From the IMG/VR virus record IMGVR_UViG_3300046007_012088, positions 1 through 29,480 of that record: a DNA stretch of 29,480 nt. One strand, 5' to 3'. Below, in pieces: positions 18,137 to 26,050 of this stretch. Position numbers and translations under genes: made by a program. Every line of letters begins with the position of its first letter. The first letter of the stretch is position 1. This DNA is from a virus. Below the pieces are notes generated by a model that saw nothing but the letters and a program-made list of their open reading frames with translations, did no database searches and had not been told where the DNA came from.

Positions 18137-19479
18137 GAGCATTGTGGCACAAAAGGCAGCCGTGGTATGTTCCGGCCGCCAGTCCGGTGCAGCCGGCGCA
18201 GAAGACGGCAGGTCGAATGGCAAGAATGCCTGCGGATGTGCCACGGAATCTTGTGTGGCATTTTTATCCTGTCCCGCATGTCTGGCAGTGGCATGCCGAC
18301 AACCTGCGTGAGTTGTTGTCGTCAGGGGCATTTGATGGCGGCAGAGTAATCATCGGGATCTCGACGGACGGCACTACGGATACCGCACAAGATGTGCAGG
18401 ACAGGATTGGCACATCCGGGATTGACTGGATCCTGACACACAACATCAATCACGACGCAGCGCCGTTTGCGTCTGGGCAGCGGTTTGGCGAATTGCAGAC
18501 TGCTATCCCGGCGATGGAGATGCTGAGAGGCGTTGGCGAGTCAGTGACGTTTTATGGACATGCGAAGGGCGTGCGACCGCATACAAAGACATCGGAGGCT
18601 GTGCGTATCTGGTCAGAGATGATGTACGAAACTGTGATGTTCAACGCCGACTTTTGCGTGGACAAGATCTCTGAGGGTTATGATTTTGTTGGGTCTTTTG
18701 TGACAGGCAATTGTCCGCAATTTCGGACGCGGTATTCTTGGCATTACAGCGGAACGTACTATGCGTTTCGTACCAGAAGGATGGTCTCTGAAAGACTGGT
18801 TCTGCCTTATCAGTTAGTTTATGGCGGAACAGAAATGTGGCCGGGAAACCACGTTGCAAGACAGGATGCCTATTGTGTGTTCGCTGACAGCAGCCCTTGC
18901 ATACGACAATACGACATCAGGCAGATGCTTTATGTTACAGACCAGCAGATGTACTGGGAGAGCAGTCGATTCGGAGGTGGTCCCCACATTGATCAGCACT
19001 ATCGGGAATTCCTCTGGCTGATGAATGAGATTTCTGGAATGGGGCGTGGGCTGATCATTGGATCAAACCATGGCGGGCTGGAGCATCACATTCTGAGTCG
19101 TGGCTATGCTGGCGAGATCGTCAGCGTGGACATTGCCCCGAAGCCGACAAATACGGCACCGCGATTGATTATCGGTGATTCGATGTCTGAGACGGTTCAG
19201 CAGCAGGTCAGGGATTGTGGACCGTATGACTGGGTGTTTATCGACGGTGATCACTCTGAGCACGGGGCGAGAAAAGACTTCGAGTTTGCGATTTCGTTGT
19301 CTCCACGTAAAATATTTTTCCATGACATTCTGAAGTCGTCGTTTCATTTGCATCATGGATGTTTGGTCGACATTGTGTGGGCGGATGTGAAAAAGTCTGC
19401 CAGCTCGTTCGGTTGGTCCGTCCGAGAGAAGGTTGTTGGCTGTGGCTGGGGCGGCATTGGTGCCGTGGAATTGAGGTAA
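18127..19479 (+). CDS. Glycosyltransferase-like plus SAM-methyltransferase fusion
   Basis: A 450-residue two-domain protein. Residues about 38-260 resemble a glycosyltransferase-like family often found in unusual phage and environmental clusters: NLVWHFYPVPHVWQWHADNL, TFYGHAKGVRPH, RYSWHYSGTYYAFRTRR and GGTEMWPG. Residues about 300-450 are a class I SAM-dependent methyltransferase of the Methyltransf_24 type: LIIGSNHGGLEHHILS (nucleotide-binding loop), IVSVDIAP (acidic end of strand 2), DWVFIDGDHSEHGARKDFEF, and FFHDI. It may transfer a sugar and methylate it or its carrier. ATG 18127 lies within the end of the preceding small gene. Specificity cannot be read from the sequence. Confidence 0.72.
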   Translation: MGLRALWHKRQPWYVPAASPVQPAQKTAGRMARMPADVPRNLVWHFYPVPHVWQWHADNLRELLSSGAFDGGRVIIGISTDGTTDTAQDVQDRIGTSGIDWILTHNINHDAAPFASGQRFGELQTAIPAMEMLRGVGESVTFYGHAKGVRPHTKTSEAVRIWSEMMYETVMFNADFCVDKISEGYDFVGSFVTGNCPQFRTRYSWHYSGTYYAFRTRRMVSERLVLPYQLVYGGTEMWPGNHVARQDAYCVFADSSPCIRQYDIRQMLYVTDQQMYWESSRFGGGPHIDQHYREFLWLMNEISGMGRGLIIGSNHGGLEHHILSRGYAGEIVSVDIAPKPTNTAPRLIIGDSMSETVQQQVRDCGPYDWVFIDGDHSEHGARKDFEFAISLSPRKIFFHDILKSSFHLHHGCLVDIVWADVKKSASSFGWSVREKVVGCGWGGIGAVELR

Positions 19480-19481
19480 AG

Positions 19482-20501
19482 ATGGCATTACGAGCGAGGC
19501 GGAAACCATCACAAGTGCCTGCGGCAAATCGCCATACTCCTCTGCCAATGCTGGAGTTACCGAGGGATCGGTGGCTTCCTCCGCTGAAGTACGTGCAGAT
19601 TGCCACGCACTCGCGGTGCAACGCGGACTGTGTCTTTTGCCCGTACATTGAGTCGGTGCATCACAAACACCCCGGCATGATGACGGATGAGACGTGGAAT
19701 CTGATCCTCAACAATCTTGTACCGTTCGGTGCCGGCCTGAAAAAGATCTGTCCGTATCTGATGCAGGAGCCTTTGCTGGACAAAAGCATCTATGCAAAGA
19801 TCGCTCAAATTTACGAGCGGTTCCCGCATGTGACTGTCGAGATCAGTACCAATGGTGCTGCACTGACTGAGCAGGCTGTTGAGAAACTGTTTGCTGTGAT
19901 GGAAGGCCGATCTCACGACATCTGGGTGTCGCATCATGGGATCGACAGGGAGACCTTCGAGCACATTATGCAGATTGACTATCAGCGTTCGACTGAGAAT
20001 CTGATACGCATGCTGAAGATGTCGAACGGCCGGTACAACATTAAAATACGCGGTGCAGGGAAATCGAAGGCTGTCAATCGGACGTTCTTCACGAGAGAGC
20101 AGTACGTCGAGTATTGGGAGCGGACGTTCACGGATCATGAGATCAACAGGGCAAATGTTTCTGTTGATGCGTTCGAGTTTCACGATCGGGCAGGATCTTT
20201 GAAGCGTGAGGACCGTGGTGCCAATGAGCTGAATCAGGGGATTGTCCGGCAGATTGGGCCCGGGCATCGGCCGTTCTCCTGCACTCGCATCAATGAATGG
20301 ATCCATTTCATGCACGATGGCAGGATTCGCATCTGCTGCATGGATTACCATCACGAGGTGCAGTTGCCGAGCATCCATGACATGTCGCTGCTCGATTATT
20401 ATCACAGTCCGGAGTACATCGGTTTGGTGAACTGTGTGAGTGGTCGCACAGAATCTCCAGCCGATTTTATTTGCAAGAGATGTACCAGTCCCGGGGGCTA
20501 G
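19482..20501 (+). CDS. Radical SAM/SPASM-type enzyme
   Basis: 339 residues from ATG 19482, which has GAGG upstream. The radical SAM cluster motif is C46-x3-C50-x2-C53 (CNADCVFC). The TIM-barrel region continues with STNGAAL and IWVSHHGID. The C-terminus is SPASM-like, with cysteines in FSCTRINEWIHFMHDGRIRI, then CCMDYHHEV and FICKRC (331 and 334), enough for one or two auxiliary iron-sulfur clusters. Such enzymes modify peptides or sugar-type substrates by radical chemistry. Between glycosyltransferase genes, it may alter a sugar or tail-protein side chain. The substrate is unknown. A longer in-frame start at 19359 lies inside the previous gene and is unlikely. Confidence 0.85.
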   Translation: MALRARRKPSQVPAANRHTPLPMLELPRDRWLPPLKYVQIATHSRCNADCVFCPYIESVHHKHPGMMTDETWNLILNNLVPFGAGLKKICPYLMQEPLLDKSIYAKIAQIYERFPHVTVEISTNGAALTEQAVEKLFAVMEGRSHDIWVSHHGIDRETFEHIMQIDYQRSTENLIRMLKMSNGRYNIKIRGAGKSKAVNRTFFTREQYVEYWERTFTDHEINRANVSVDAFEFHDRAGSLKREDRGANELNQGIVRQIGPGHRPFSCTRINEWIHFMHDGRIRICCMDYHHEVQLPSIHDMSLLDYYHSPEYIGLVNCVSGRTESPADFICKRCTSPGG

Positions 20502-20503
20502 GG

Positions 20504-21505
20504 ATGAACTACAGGAGTAAGCCGGGAGTCATTCTGGCGCACAGTCACAACCTCGGAGCACTGGACGGGCATCGTGGCGTGCGTCCGAGGTGCTGTTACC
20601 GAGACCACTCGATTTCGGAGGGCCCGATTGATCTGGTGGCTGTTGTCAGCAGTTGGAACGATGGTGACATCATCGGGGCAACGGTGCGGAACTGTTTTGC
20701 GCAGGGCTGCAGTCGTGTGCTATTGCTGGATAATGCGTCACAGGATGACACTGTTGAGCAGGCGACGGCGGCCGGTGCTGAGATCGGCGAGATTTACCAG
20801 ACGGATTTCTACGACGACGACCTGCGGATCCGGAAACAGAATCTGCTGGCGAAGGGGATGGTCGAGAAGTCGTCATTGCCAGTCTGCTGGGTACTGTCAC
20901 TGGACGCGGACGAGTTTGTGCATGGTGACCGGTCTGAGACGGTAATTCAGACACTGAGCCGGACGAAGGCCGAGGCGAGGATGGTTGGCACGTACTGTGT
21001 GGACCTGTGCCCTGATTCCCGGGATGGGTATGTGCCGAACACTCATCCAGCGAAGGTCATGACAAAGGGGATCATGAGGCGGACAGACAGTTGTCCGAGT
21101 TGGCACTGGAAGCATGTGGCGATGAAGTATTCCGGTGGGAAGTTCGACATTTCGCAGACTCGTGGCAACCACTTTCCGGCGGCGGGCTGGAACAACAAGA
21201 AACTGACTGAGGACTGTGGCGTACATCTGCCGATGCTGCATGCTCCGTTCAGGAATTACGAGCGATCGCTGTGGCGATTGCGGCTGCTGTGTGGTGGCGA
21301 GGATCGACGGTCGAAGTTCGACGACGACGTGACCGGGAATGCGGGTGCGATCAGACGCCTGCAGATGATCGAGCTGATGTATGAGAAGCGTTATGCTGAG
21401 ATGGAGATGACGCACAATTTCTTCTATGGTCGCTCGATTGTCGGTGCTGTTCCGTATCCGTGGCGGACGTATTGGCCTGAGCTTGTACTGCAGGAGTTGC
21501 GGTAA
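20504..21505 (+). CDS. Family-2-type glycosyltransferase
   Basis: 333 residues. The start, VAVVSSWNDGDIIGATVRNC, then VLLLDNASQDDTVEQATAAG and LSLDADEFVHG at about residue 134, are the signature of a GT-A fold family 2 enzyme of the Glyco_tranf_2_4 kind (DNAS..., then DAD for nucleotide-sugar and metal). ATG 20504 is just after the radical SAM stop, with GGGGG close by. Its product would add sugar to a protein, lipid or glycan chain. It overlaps the next gene by one base (TAATG). The acceptor is unknown; tail or head proteins are plausible given the island's position. Confidence 0.85.
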   Translation: MNYRSKPGVILAHSHNLGALDGHRGVRPRCCYRDHSISEGPIDLVAVVSSWNDGDIIGATVRNCFAQGCSRVLLLDNASQDDTVEQATAAGAEIGEIYQTDFYDDDLRIRKQNLLAKGMVEKSSLPVCWVLSLDADEFVHGDRSETVIQTLSRTKAEARMVGTYCVDLCPDSRDGYVPNTHPAKVMTKGIMRRTDSCPSWHWKHVAMKYSGGKFDISQTRGNHFPAAGWNNKKLTEDCGVHLPMLHAPFRNYERSLWRLRLLCGGEDRRSKFDDDVTGNAGAIRRLQMIELMYEKRYAEMEMTHNFFYGRSIVGAVPYPWRTYWPELVLQELR

Positions 21506-22269
21506 TGTTTGCTCCTGACGGTGTGGTGATGATCTGTGTGGACTTCGCCGACATCCTGGCGCAGACGTTGCCGAGGAACCGCCACCACTTCTCACGTGCC
21601 GTGGTGGTCACGCATCCGGACGACCATGCGACGATTGCGGTGTGTCAGCAGAACAGCGTCGAGTGCCTGCTGACTGAGGTGTTTTATGAGCGGGGCGCGG
21701 AGTTCAACAAGTATGCAGCTCTGGAGATGGGGCTGGACTATCTCGGGCGGCAGGGCTGGATGCTGATCCTGGACTGCGACATCGTGTTGCCGCAGCGGAT
21801 CCCGGAAGTGTTTGCACCGCAGGCGGGGTGTCTGTACACGCCCAGAAGGAGAGATCTCAGGGCGTGGCAGAACGGGATTTTGCCGGATCACCTGTGGAAG
21901 CGGTATCGGTATGTGAACGCGAGGGAGGAGTTCGCAGGGTATTTCCAGTTGTTCCATGCGGACGATCCGGTTTTGGCGGCAAGGCCGTGGTTCGGTCGCG
22001 ACTGGCGGTGGGCTGGGACGGCTGACACCTTCTTTCAGCGGCGGTGGCAGGCCAACAGGCAGATCCGGCCGCCGTTTGAGGTGTTGCATCTGGGAATCCC
22101 GTATGCGAACTGGGCTGGGCGAGTGCAGCCGTATGGGGACGGCCGGATCCCGGAGCAGGCGGAAGAACGGAAGCAGAAGTACGATACGTTTCTGAGGCAG
22201 CGGACGCAGATTGCCGGGCATGATGACCGGTATCAGGGAGAGAAGATATGGACTGGGCTTGCGGAATGA
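21505..22269 (+). CDS. Glycosyltransferase-like, GT-A fold
   Basis: 254 residues, with the start overlapping the previous stop as TAATG. The sequence has a nucleotide-sugar-binding style start (GVVMICVDFADILAQTLPRN, VVVTHPDDHATIAVC) and a DxD motif in WMLILDCDIVLP (D90-C-D92). A C-terminal segment, WAGTADTFFQRRW, resembles the WGGTADT-type acceptor region of small GT-A enzymes. It seems to be a second hexosyl- or pentosyltransferase in the series. The donor cannot be told. Confidence 0.75.
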   Translation: MFAPDGVVMICVDFADILAQTLPRNRHHFSRAVVVTHPDDHATIAVCQQNSVECLLTEVFYERGAEFNKYAALEMGLDYLGRQGWMLILDCDIVLPQRIPEVFAPQAGCLYTPRRRDLRAWQNGILPDHLWKRYRYVNAREEFAGYFQLFHADDPVLAARPWFGRDWRWAGTADTFFQRRWQANRQIRPPFEVLHLGIPYANWAGRVQPYGDGRIPEQAEERKQKYDTFLRQRTQIAGHDDRYQGEKIWTGLAE

Positions 22270-23039
22270 TCGCTGCTCCGAGGCAGAGCAGTGAGAGCAT
22301 TCACCGGAGTTATGAGAGTTGCGTGACGAATGGGTTGAAGCCGCTGATCTTTGCGGAGCCTGGGACCAATGTCCCTGAGGCTGCAGACACGATCTGCAGG
22401 CCGTACACGATTGCGAAACTGCTACAGTATGTAGAGCCTTCGCAGTCTGGGAAGTTTGGGAACTGTCAGAATTATCTGCAATGTGCGTCAGATTTGTTAG
22501 AGGAGTTCAAAACACATGAGGTGATCCTGATTGTGGAGGATGACGCGGTTTTGTGCAGTGGTTCTGTCAGTTTCGTGGATGGTCTGTGCTGGCCGGATGA
22601 GCAGTGTGGGGCGATTAGCCTGTATGCGGCAAATGTGTCGTCTATCAGGGCTGGGATGCGTAGCGAGTTCAGGAGGATGCCACGGAAGTATTTCATGGGT
22701 TCTCTGGCGATTGCGTGGCGTCGGGAGTGTTTGGAGGGCATTGTGCGAGCGGGCGGTTTTAGGGACTGGCATGGTGACGCTGGTCAGCGGGCGAATCCGA
22801 AGATCCCGCGATCGGATATCAAGGGCGTGGATACCATGCTGGCCGTGGAGATGCACAAGCTGAACTATGACTTCTGGACGTTCACCCGAAGTCTGGTGAA
22901 TCACCATGTGCCACGGGGCCTGAAGGACAACAGTGCTTTGAACAACGGGCCGTCCATCGGCCGGCGTGCGACGTTCCGGTATGTCGGTGACAGTCCCGGG
23001 AACCTGCGATCTGTCTTCGGGATTCGGCCGGCGCAATGA
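22248..23039 (+). CDS. GT25-like glycosyltransferase
   Basis: 263 residues from an ATG with AGGGAGA upstream, overlapping the preceding gene by 22 bases. The segment VILIVEDDAVLCSGSVSFVD (E97-D98-D99) is typical of the GT25 (LPS-type) fold, and SLYAANVSS, KYFMGSLAIAWRREC and the distal SLVNHHVPRG follow. The N-terminus, APRQSSESIHRSYESCVTNG, is the usual first strand-helix. It probably acts on a glycan with a retaining or inverting mechanism that cannot be read here. Overlap with both neighbours shows one transcription unit. Confidence 0.72.
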   Translation: MDWACGMIAAPRQSSESIHRSYESCVTNGLKPLIFAEPGTNVPEAADTICRPYTIAKLLQYVEPSQSGKFGNCQNYLQCASDLLEEFKTHEVILIVEDDAVLCSGSVSFVDGLCWPDEQCGAISLYAANVSSIRAGMRSEFRRMPRKYFMGSLAIAWRRECLEGIVRAGGFRDWHGDAGQRANPKIPRSDIKGVDTMLAVEMHKLNYDFWTFTRSLVNHHVPRGLKDNSALNNGPSIGRRATFRYVGDSPGNLRSVFGIRPAQ

Positions 23040-23734
23040 GACTGCTGATCGACGTGCAGAGTGTGTACTGGACTGAGGAGTGCAGTCGGTACCGTCTGGC
23101 GATGTCTGAGGCGACGCTGGTGGAGAGCCTCAAACATCTGGACATGACCGGGATCGAGGCATGCTGCGGGCTTTGGCAGTGCCCGATGGATCCGTGGTGG
23201 AAGCGTCGGCGCGGGGTGCTGCAGATTCCCGGGTGGCAGGTGAACCGGTACAACGGGTGCAGCAAACGGCCGATAGGGAACCAGTGTACGCTGTACGTCA
23301 CTGATGACGTGGTGCTGCATCCTGACAGCCTGCAGGTCTGTCGTGAGATCTGGGAGCGGCAGAGGCGGCGGGATGCGAACGGGTCAATTCTCTGGCATTT
23401 TCGGCATGGCCTGGAGATTGGAGCGGACGTGCAGAGGGTGTGCCTGAAGGATGCTCCTGTGCGGTTTGAGTGCAACGTGGCGGCCGGACCGGTGGCGTCG
23501 CAGGTGGATTTGCGGTGTGATCCGTTGTGGGCTGTGGCGCGGCATGGGATGCGAGAGCATGAGGTGGAGTCGTTCGAGGGGCCCGGGGTTTTGTGGAAAT
23601 CGTGTGCTGTGAATATGATCAGGAGATACTCGAAGACGCGGATGATTACGGGAACGTGGAGTGGTGCGAGGGCGTTCTGGCACAAATCCAAATCCTGCTT
23701 CCGTCGTGCGGGGTACAGGAACTGTCGGCGATGA
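23036..23734 (+). CDS. Weakly glycosyltransferase-like protein at island end
   Basis: 232 residues, starting by ATGA overlap. The middle has LYVTDDVVLHPDSLQVC (D90-D91), which could be a nucleotide-sugar motif, and a distal MITGTWSGARAFWHK. The N-terminus is Trp/Cys-rich (EACCGLWQCPMDPWW). The DD pair and the neighbours suggest a further transferase. A second frame over 23593-23734 is also protein-like (EYDQEILEDADDYGNVEWCE), so the last 50 residues may be overprinted or shifted. This is the least certain member of the series. Confidence 0.55.
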   Translation: MRLLIDVQSVYWTEECSRYRLAMSEATLVESLKHLDMTGIEACCGLWQCPMDPWWKRRRGVLQIPGWQVNRYNGCSKRPIGNQCTLYVTDDVVLHPDSLQVCREIWERQRRRDANGSILWHFRHGLEIGADVQRVCLKDAPVRFECNVAAGPVASQVDLRCDPLWAVARHGMREHEVESFEGPGVLWKSCAVNMIRRYSKTRMITGTWSGARAFWHKSKSCFRRAGYRNCRR

Positions 23735-24075
23735 CTGAGATGCTGTGGTACTGTCTGGTTGTGGCGGGTGTGAGTGTGACGATGGGTCAGATGCACGGGC
23801 CGTTTGGTCTGTGCTATGACTTCCGCCGATGGGTTGAAAGAAAGATCCAGTTTGGCGGTTCCGACAATGCTGTTGAGAGAGCGAAACGCCTCCAGCAGTA
23901 TGAGTGGATTTTGGTGGGCGTGAAGTGTCCGATCTGCTGGTCGTTCTGGGTGTCGATGGTGGCTGCTGTGATTTGGGCCCCGACTCTGGAATGGCGAGTG
24001 TTGTTACAATACTGGCTCGGTGGCATGGGGTTCGTGGCAGTAGTGATGCTGCTGAGTCCCCCGTCGAACGAGTGA
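23731..24075 (+). CDS. DUF1360-like membrane protein
   Basis: 114 residues from ATG 23731, which overlaps the previous stop as ATGA. The core VGVKCPICWSFWVSMVAAVI, with C-x2-C and SFW, is the hallmark of DUF1360 membrane proteins found in phages. An N-terminal membrane segment (MLWYCLVVAGVSVTMGQ) and a last one (WLGGMGFVAVVMLL) make three in all. A longer form from GTG 23593 would add a 46-residue acidic head and overlap the preceding gene by 142 bases. I prefer the short form by start context. The family's role is not known. A strong terminator follows. Confidence 0.72.
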   Translation: MTEMLWYCLVVAGVSVTMGQMHGPFGLCYDFRRWVERKIQFGGSDNAVERAKRLQQYEWILVGVKCPICWSFWVSMVAAVIWAPTLEWRVLLQYWLGGMGFVAVVMLLSPPSNE

Positions 24076-24078
24076 TCT

Positions 24079-24134
24079 GCCCGGGATGCCAGCCGGATGC
24101 CACAGCGGCTGGACGCCCCATCCCGGGCTTTTTT
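24079..24134 (+). terminator. Rho-independent terminator, two-tier hairpin
   Basis: Outer stem GCCCGGGATG (24079-24088) with CATCCCGGGC (24119-24128) is 10 bp and perfect. An inner stem, CCAGCCG (24089-24095) with CGGCTGG (24106-24112), is 7 bp. T6 follows at 24129-24134. It lies 3 bases after the DUF1360-like gene stop and closes the unit that contains the sugar-enzyme island. Confidence 0.92.
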
Positions 24135-24145
24135 AAGGCTTTGCC

Positions 24146-24490
24146 ATGAGTTATGCCTACGAGCATGTGGAAGTGCTTCGGGTTCTGGACGGAGACACTG
24201 TCGAGTTGCGTATCGACATGGGCAACTCCATCCACTGGACCGGGAAGTTTCGGCTTTACGGCGTGGATACGCCAGAACTGCATGGAGACACTCAGGCTGC
24301 CGGACAGATGGCCGCCGATTATCTGCGGGCGTTGATTGCTGCCTTTGGCATACTGGAGGTCCAGACGTTGAAGCCGGACAAGTTCGGGCGGTGGTTGGCG
24401 AAGATGCAGCTCCGGGATGGGCGTGACGTCTCTGAGTGTTTGGTTAATGCCGGTCATGCTGTGGGGTACTGGGGAGGCAAAAAGTCATGA
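24146..24490 (+). CDS. Thermonuclease-like (staphylococcal nuclease fold) protein
   Basis: 114 residues, a single SNase domain (PF00565 type) without an obvious signal peptide. The calcium and catalytic residues match: VLDGDTVELRI (D15, D17), FRLYGVDTPEL (R36, D41, E44) and KFGRWLAKMQL (R82). SNase enzymes cut DNA and RNA. In a phage it might degrade host nucleic acid or act on DNA at entry. AAGG lies upstream of the ATG, and the terminator precedes it, so the gene may have its own promoter, but I see none clearly. It overlaps the next gene by 4 bases (ATGA). Confidence 0.9.
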   Translation: MSYAYEHVEVLRVLDGDTVELRIDMGNSIHWTGKFRLYGVDTPELHGDTQAAGQMAADYLRALIAAFGILEVQTLKPDKFGRWLAKMQLRDGRDVSECLVNAGHAVGYWGGKKS

Positions 24491-24873
24491 CTCCACAGAT
24501 CACAGATGGAAACGATCTTCCGGTTTGCCTGCTGGGTGACCGGCTGGTTTTCTATTCCACTGTTGACTGTGTTGCCTACTGTCCGCTGCGTGTTGTGCTG
24601 GAGTGTCCCGAGGGTGCGAGCTGGGATGGTGCGACGATACCGAAATACTGCTGGTCGCTGATTGGCCATCCGCTGCAGAAAGAGTTTCGCTTTGCGAGTC
24701 TGTTTCATGATAGGTCATGCGAGCGGGCGGAGACTCTGGAGCAGCGAGCGATCGGCGATGCGATATTCCGAGACCTGTTGAGACAGGCCGGTGTGTGTTG
24801 GTGGAGGAGAACAGCCATGTGGTTGGCTGTTCGTATTTATGGTGTGTACCTGATGAGAAAGAGGGCGTTATGA
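24487..24873 (+). CDS. DUF1353-like phage protein
   Basis: 128 residues starting by ATGA overlap with the SNase-like gene. It fits the pattern of DUF1353 (PF07087): an N-terminal strand section (RLVFYSTVDCVAYCPLRVVL), PEGASWDGATIPKYCWSLIG (the FxTDGASIP-type segment), SLFHDRSCE, then a helical ending (DAIFRDLLRQAGV, AVRIYGVYLM). The family is common in phages of many hosts and its function is not firmly known. The next ATG overlaps its stop, so the three genes from 24146 are coupled. Confidence 0.8.
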   Translation: MTPQITDGNDLPVCLLGDRLVFYSTVDCVAYCPLRVVLECPEGASWDGATIPKYCWSLIGHPLQKEFRFASLFHDRSCERAETLEQRAIGDAIFRDLLRQAGVCWWRRTAMWLAVRIYGVYLMRKRAL

Positions 24874-25334
24874 ACGTGTCAAAGTTTTGTGGTCTGGTTG
24901 CCACCAGTCTTGGTGGCGGGAATGTCAAGATGGTTGCCAGCAGTCCGGACGCGGCTCCGCAGACTGTCGGCAATCCGGTGATTCTGCTGATCCTTCAGGG
25001 GCTGCTGCCGCTGATTCCGAGTTTCATCGAAGGCTGCAAGAAGCGACGTGGCGGCATCGACAACACTCAGCCTGTTCAGCCTCAGGTGGCTGCTCGGCAC
25101 ATGGACGAGAAGTCTCGCCGTGATCAGATCATGGCATTGGCTGTGCAGTTGAAGAAGCAGGCGCAGCAGAACATCCGGGAGGAAAAGCGTCGTGCTGGCC
25201 GCAACGGTGCTCCGGACATCGGGCGGTGGCAGTTGACGGACGAGTCGTTTGTCGCGATGGCCTCCCATACCGTCAGCACATACTGCAAACTGAAGCCGGT
25301 GGAGGCGGCTGCACTGGTACCGATGGCTCTGTGA
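24870..25334 (+). CDS. Hypothetical protein with hydrophobic N-terminal segment
   Basis: 154 residues from ATG 24870 (GAGGG upstream, overlapping the previous TGA). The N-terminal half contains NPVILLILQGLLPLIPSFIE, a likely membrane or membrane-associated helix. The remainder is charged (DEKSRRDQIMALAVQLKKQA, NIREEKRRAGRNGAPD) and mostly helical. I recognise no family. It sits between the DUF1353-like gene and the exported protein. The longer reading from 24717 lies inside the previous gene and is not likely. Confidence 0.6.
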   Translation: MNVSKFCGLVATSLGGGNVKMVASSPDAAPQTVGNPVILLILQGLLPLIPSFIEGCKKRRGGIDNTQPVQPQVAARHMDEKSRRDQIMALAVQLKKQAQQNIREEKRRAGRNGAPDIGRWQLTDESFVAMASHTVSTYCKLKPVEAAALVPMAL

Positions 25335-25375
25335 GCGTGTGGTAATTCTGTCTCTGTGGCAAGGGAGTTCGGGCG

Positions 25376-26050
25376 ATGTTCATGTCATTACTGTTGTTGT
25401 TTGCGCTACTGCAGGACGGCGGTAGTGGCATCGAGTTTCCGATGGGGCAGGTGATGCAGGAGGCTGCGCCTGCCCCTCGGCCGATTGATACGCTGTTTCT
25501 GGATGAGTTCTATCTGATCCAGAGCGATGTGCCGTTGCTGATCTTGTCGAGCCCGGTGGGGGTTGTGGATGTGACGGCATCGAAGAAAGGCACGATCGTC
25601 AACTCGAAGTTTGCCGGCGGATCCGGGAAGAACGAGGTTCGGACGGTTGAGCGGGAGTGGGGGTATTTGGTCAATGGGATGGCTGGCGGTGCGGTCGAGC
25701 TGATCGTGATTCCGGCTGGGACGACTGACCTGAGTGCGATGCGGCGTGCTTTACTGCAGGTGCAGGCTCGGAAGGGGCAGACAATCAACCCGGATCCGCA
25801 GGACGAAGTCGATGTGGCGTTCCTGCAGTACGAGCGGGAATGGAGGCAGATTCAGGAGCGGCTGATCGAGAAGCTCGACAACGGCGAGATCAGCAGTCAG
25901 GAGGATGCGGCGAAATGGTTTGGTGCTGAGCATGTGCAGGCGAGGATGCGGGCGTTCGAGCCACTGCTGCAGAAGGAGCAGGAGGCCTTCGGGAAGGCCT
26001 GGACGGCTGCAGGTCATGCGGAGTACATCCGGAGGTATGTCAGGCCATGA
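25376..26050 (+). CDS. Exported hypothetical protein
   Basis: 224 residues beginning MFMSLLLLFALLQDGGSG, which looks like a short signal or membrane anchor. The next region, LFLDEFYLIQSDVPLLILSS with VDVTASKKGTIVNSKFAGG, is beta-rich. The C-terminal half is helical (RREWRQIQERL-like, ending AEYIRRYV). AAGGGAG lies 8 bases before the first ATG. There is no known family. It directly precedes the cysteine-peptidase gene, overlapping by ATGA. An envelope location is the best inference. Confidence 0.6.
   Translation: MFMSLLLLFALLQDGGSGIEFPMGQVMQEAAPAPRPIDTLFLDEFYLIQSDVPLLILSSPVGVVDVTASKKGTIVNSKFAGGSGKNEVRTVEREWGYLVNGMAGGAVELIVIPAGTTDLSAMRRALLQVQARKGQTINPDPQDEVDVAFLQYEREWRQIQERLIEKLDNGEISSQEDAAKWFGAEHVQARMRAFEPLLQKEQEAFGKAWTAAGHAEYIRRYVRP

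Noticed and set aside
19359-19481. Longer N-terminus for the radical SAM protein
   Set aside because: It lies within the methyltransferase-fusion gene in another frame, is Cys/Trp/Arg-rich and has no ribosome site. ATG 19482 has GAGG at the right distance.
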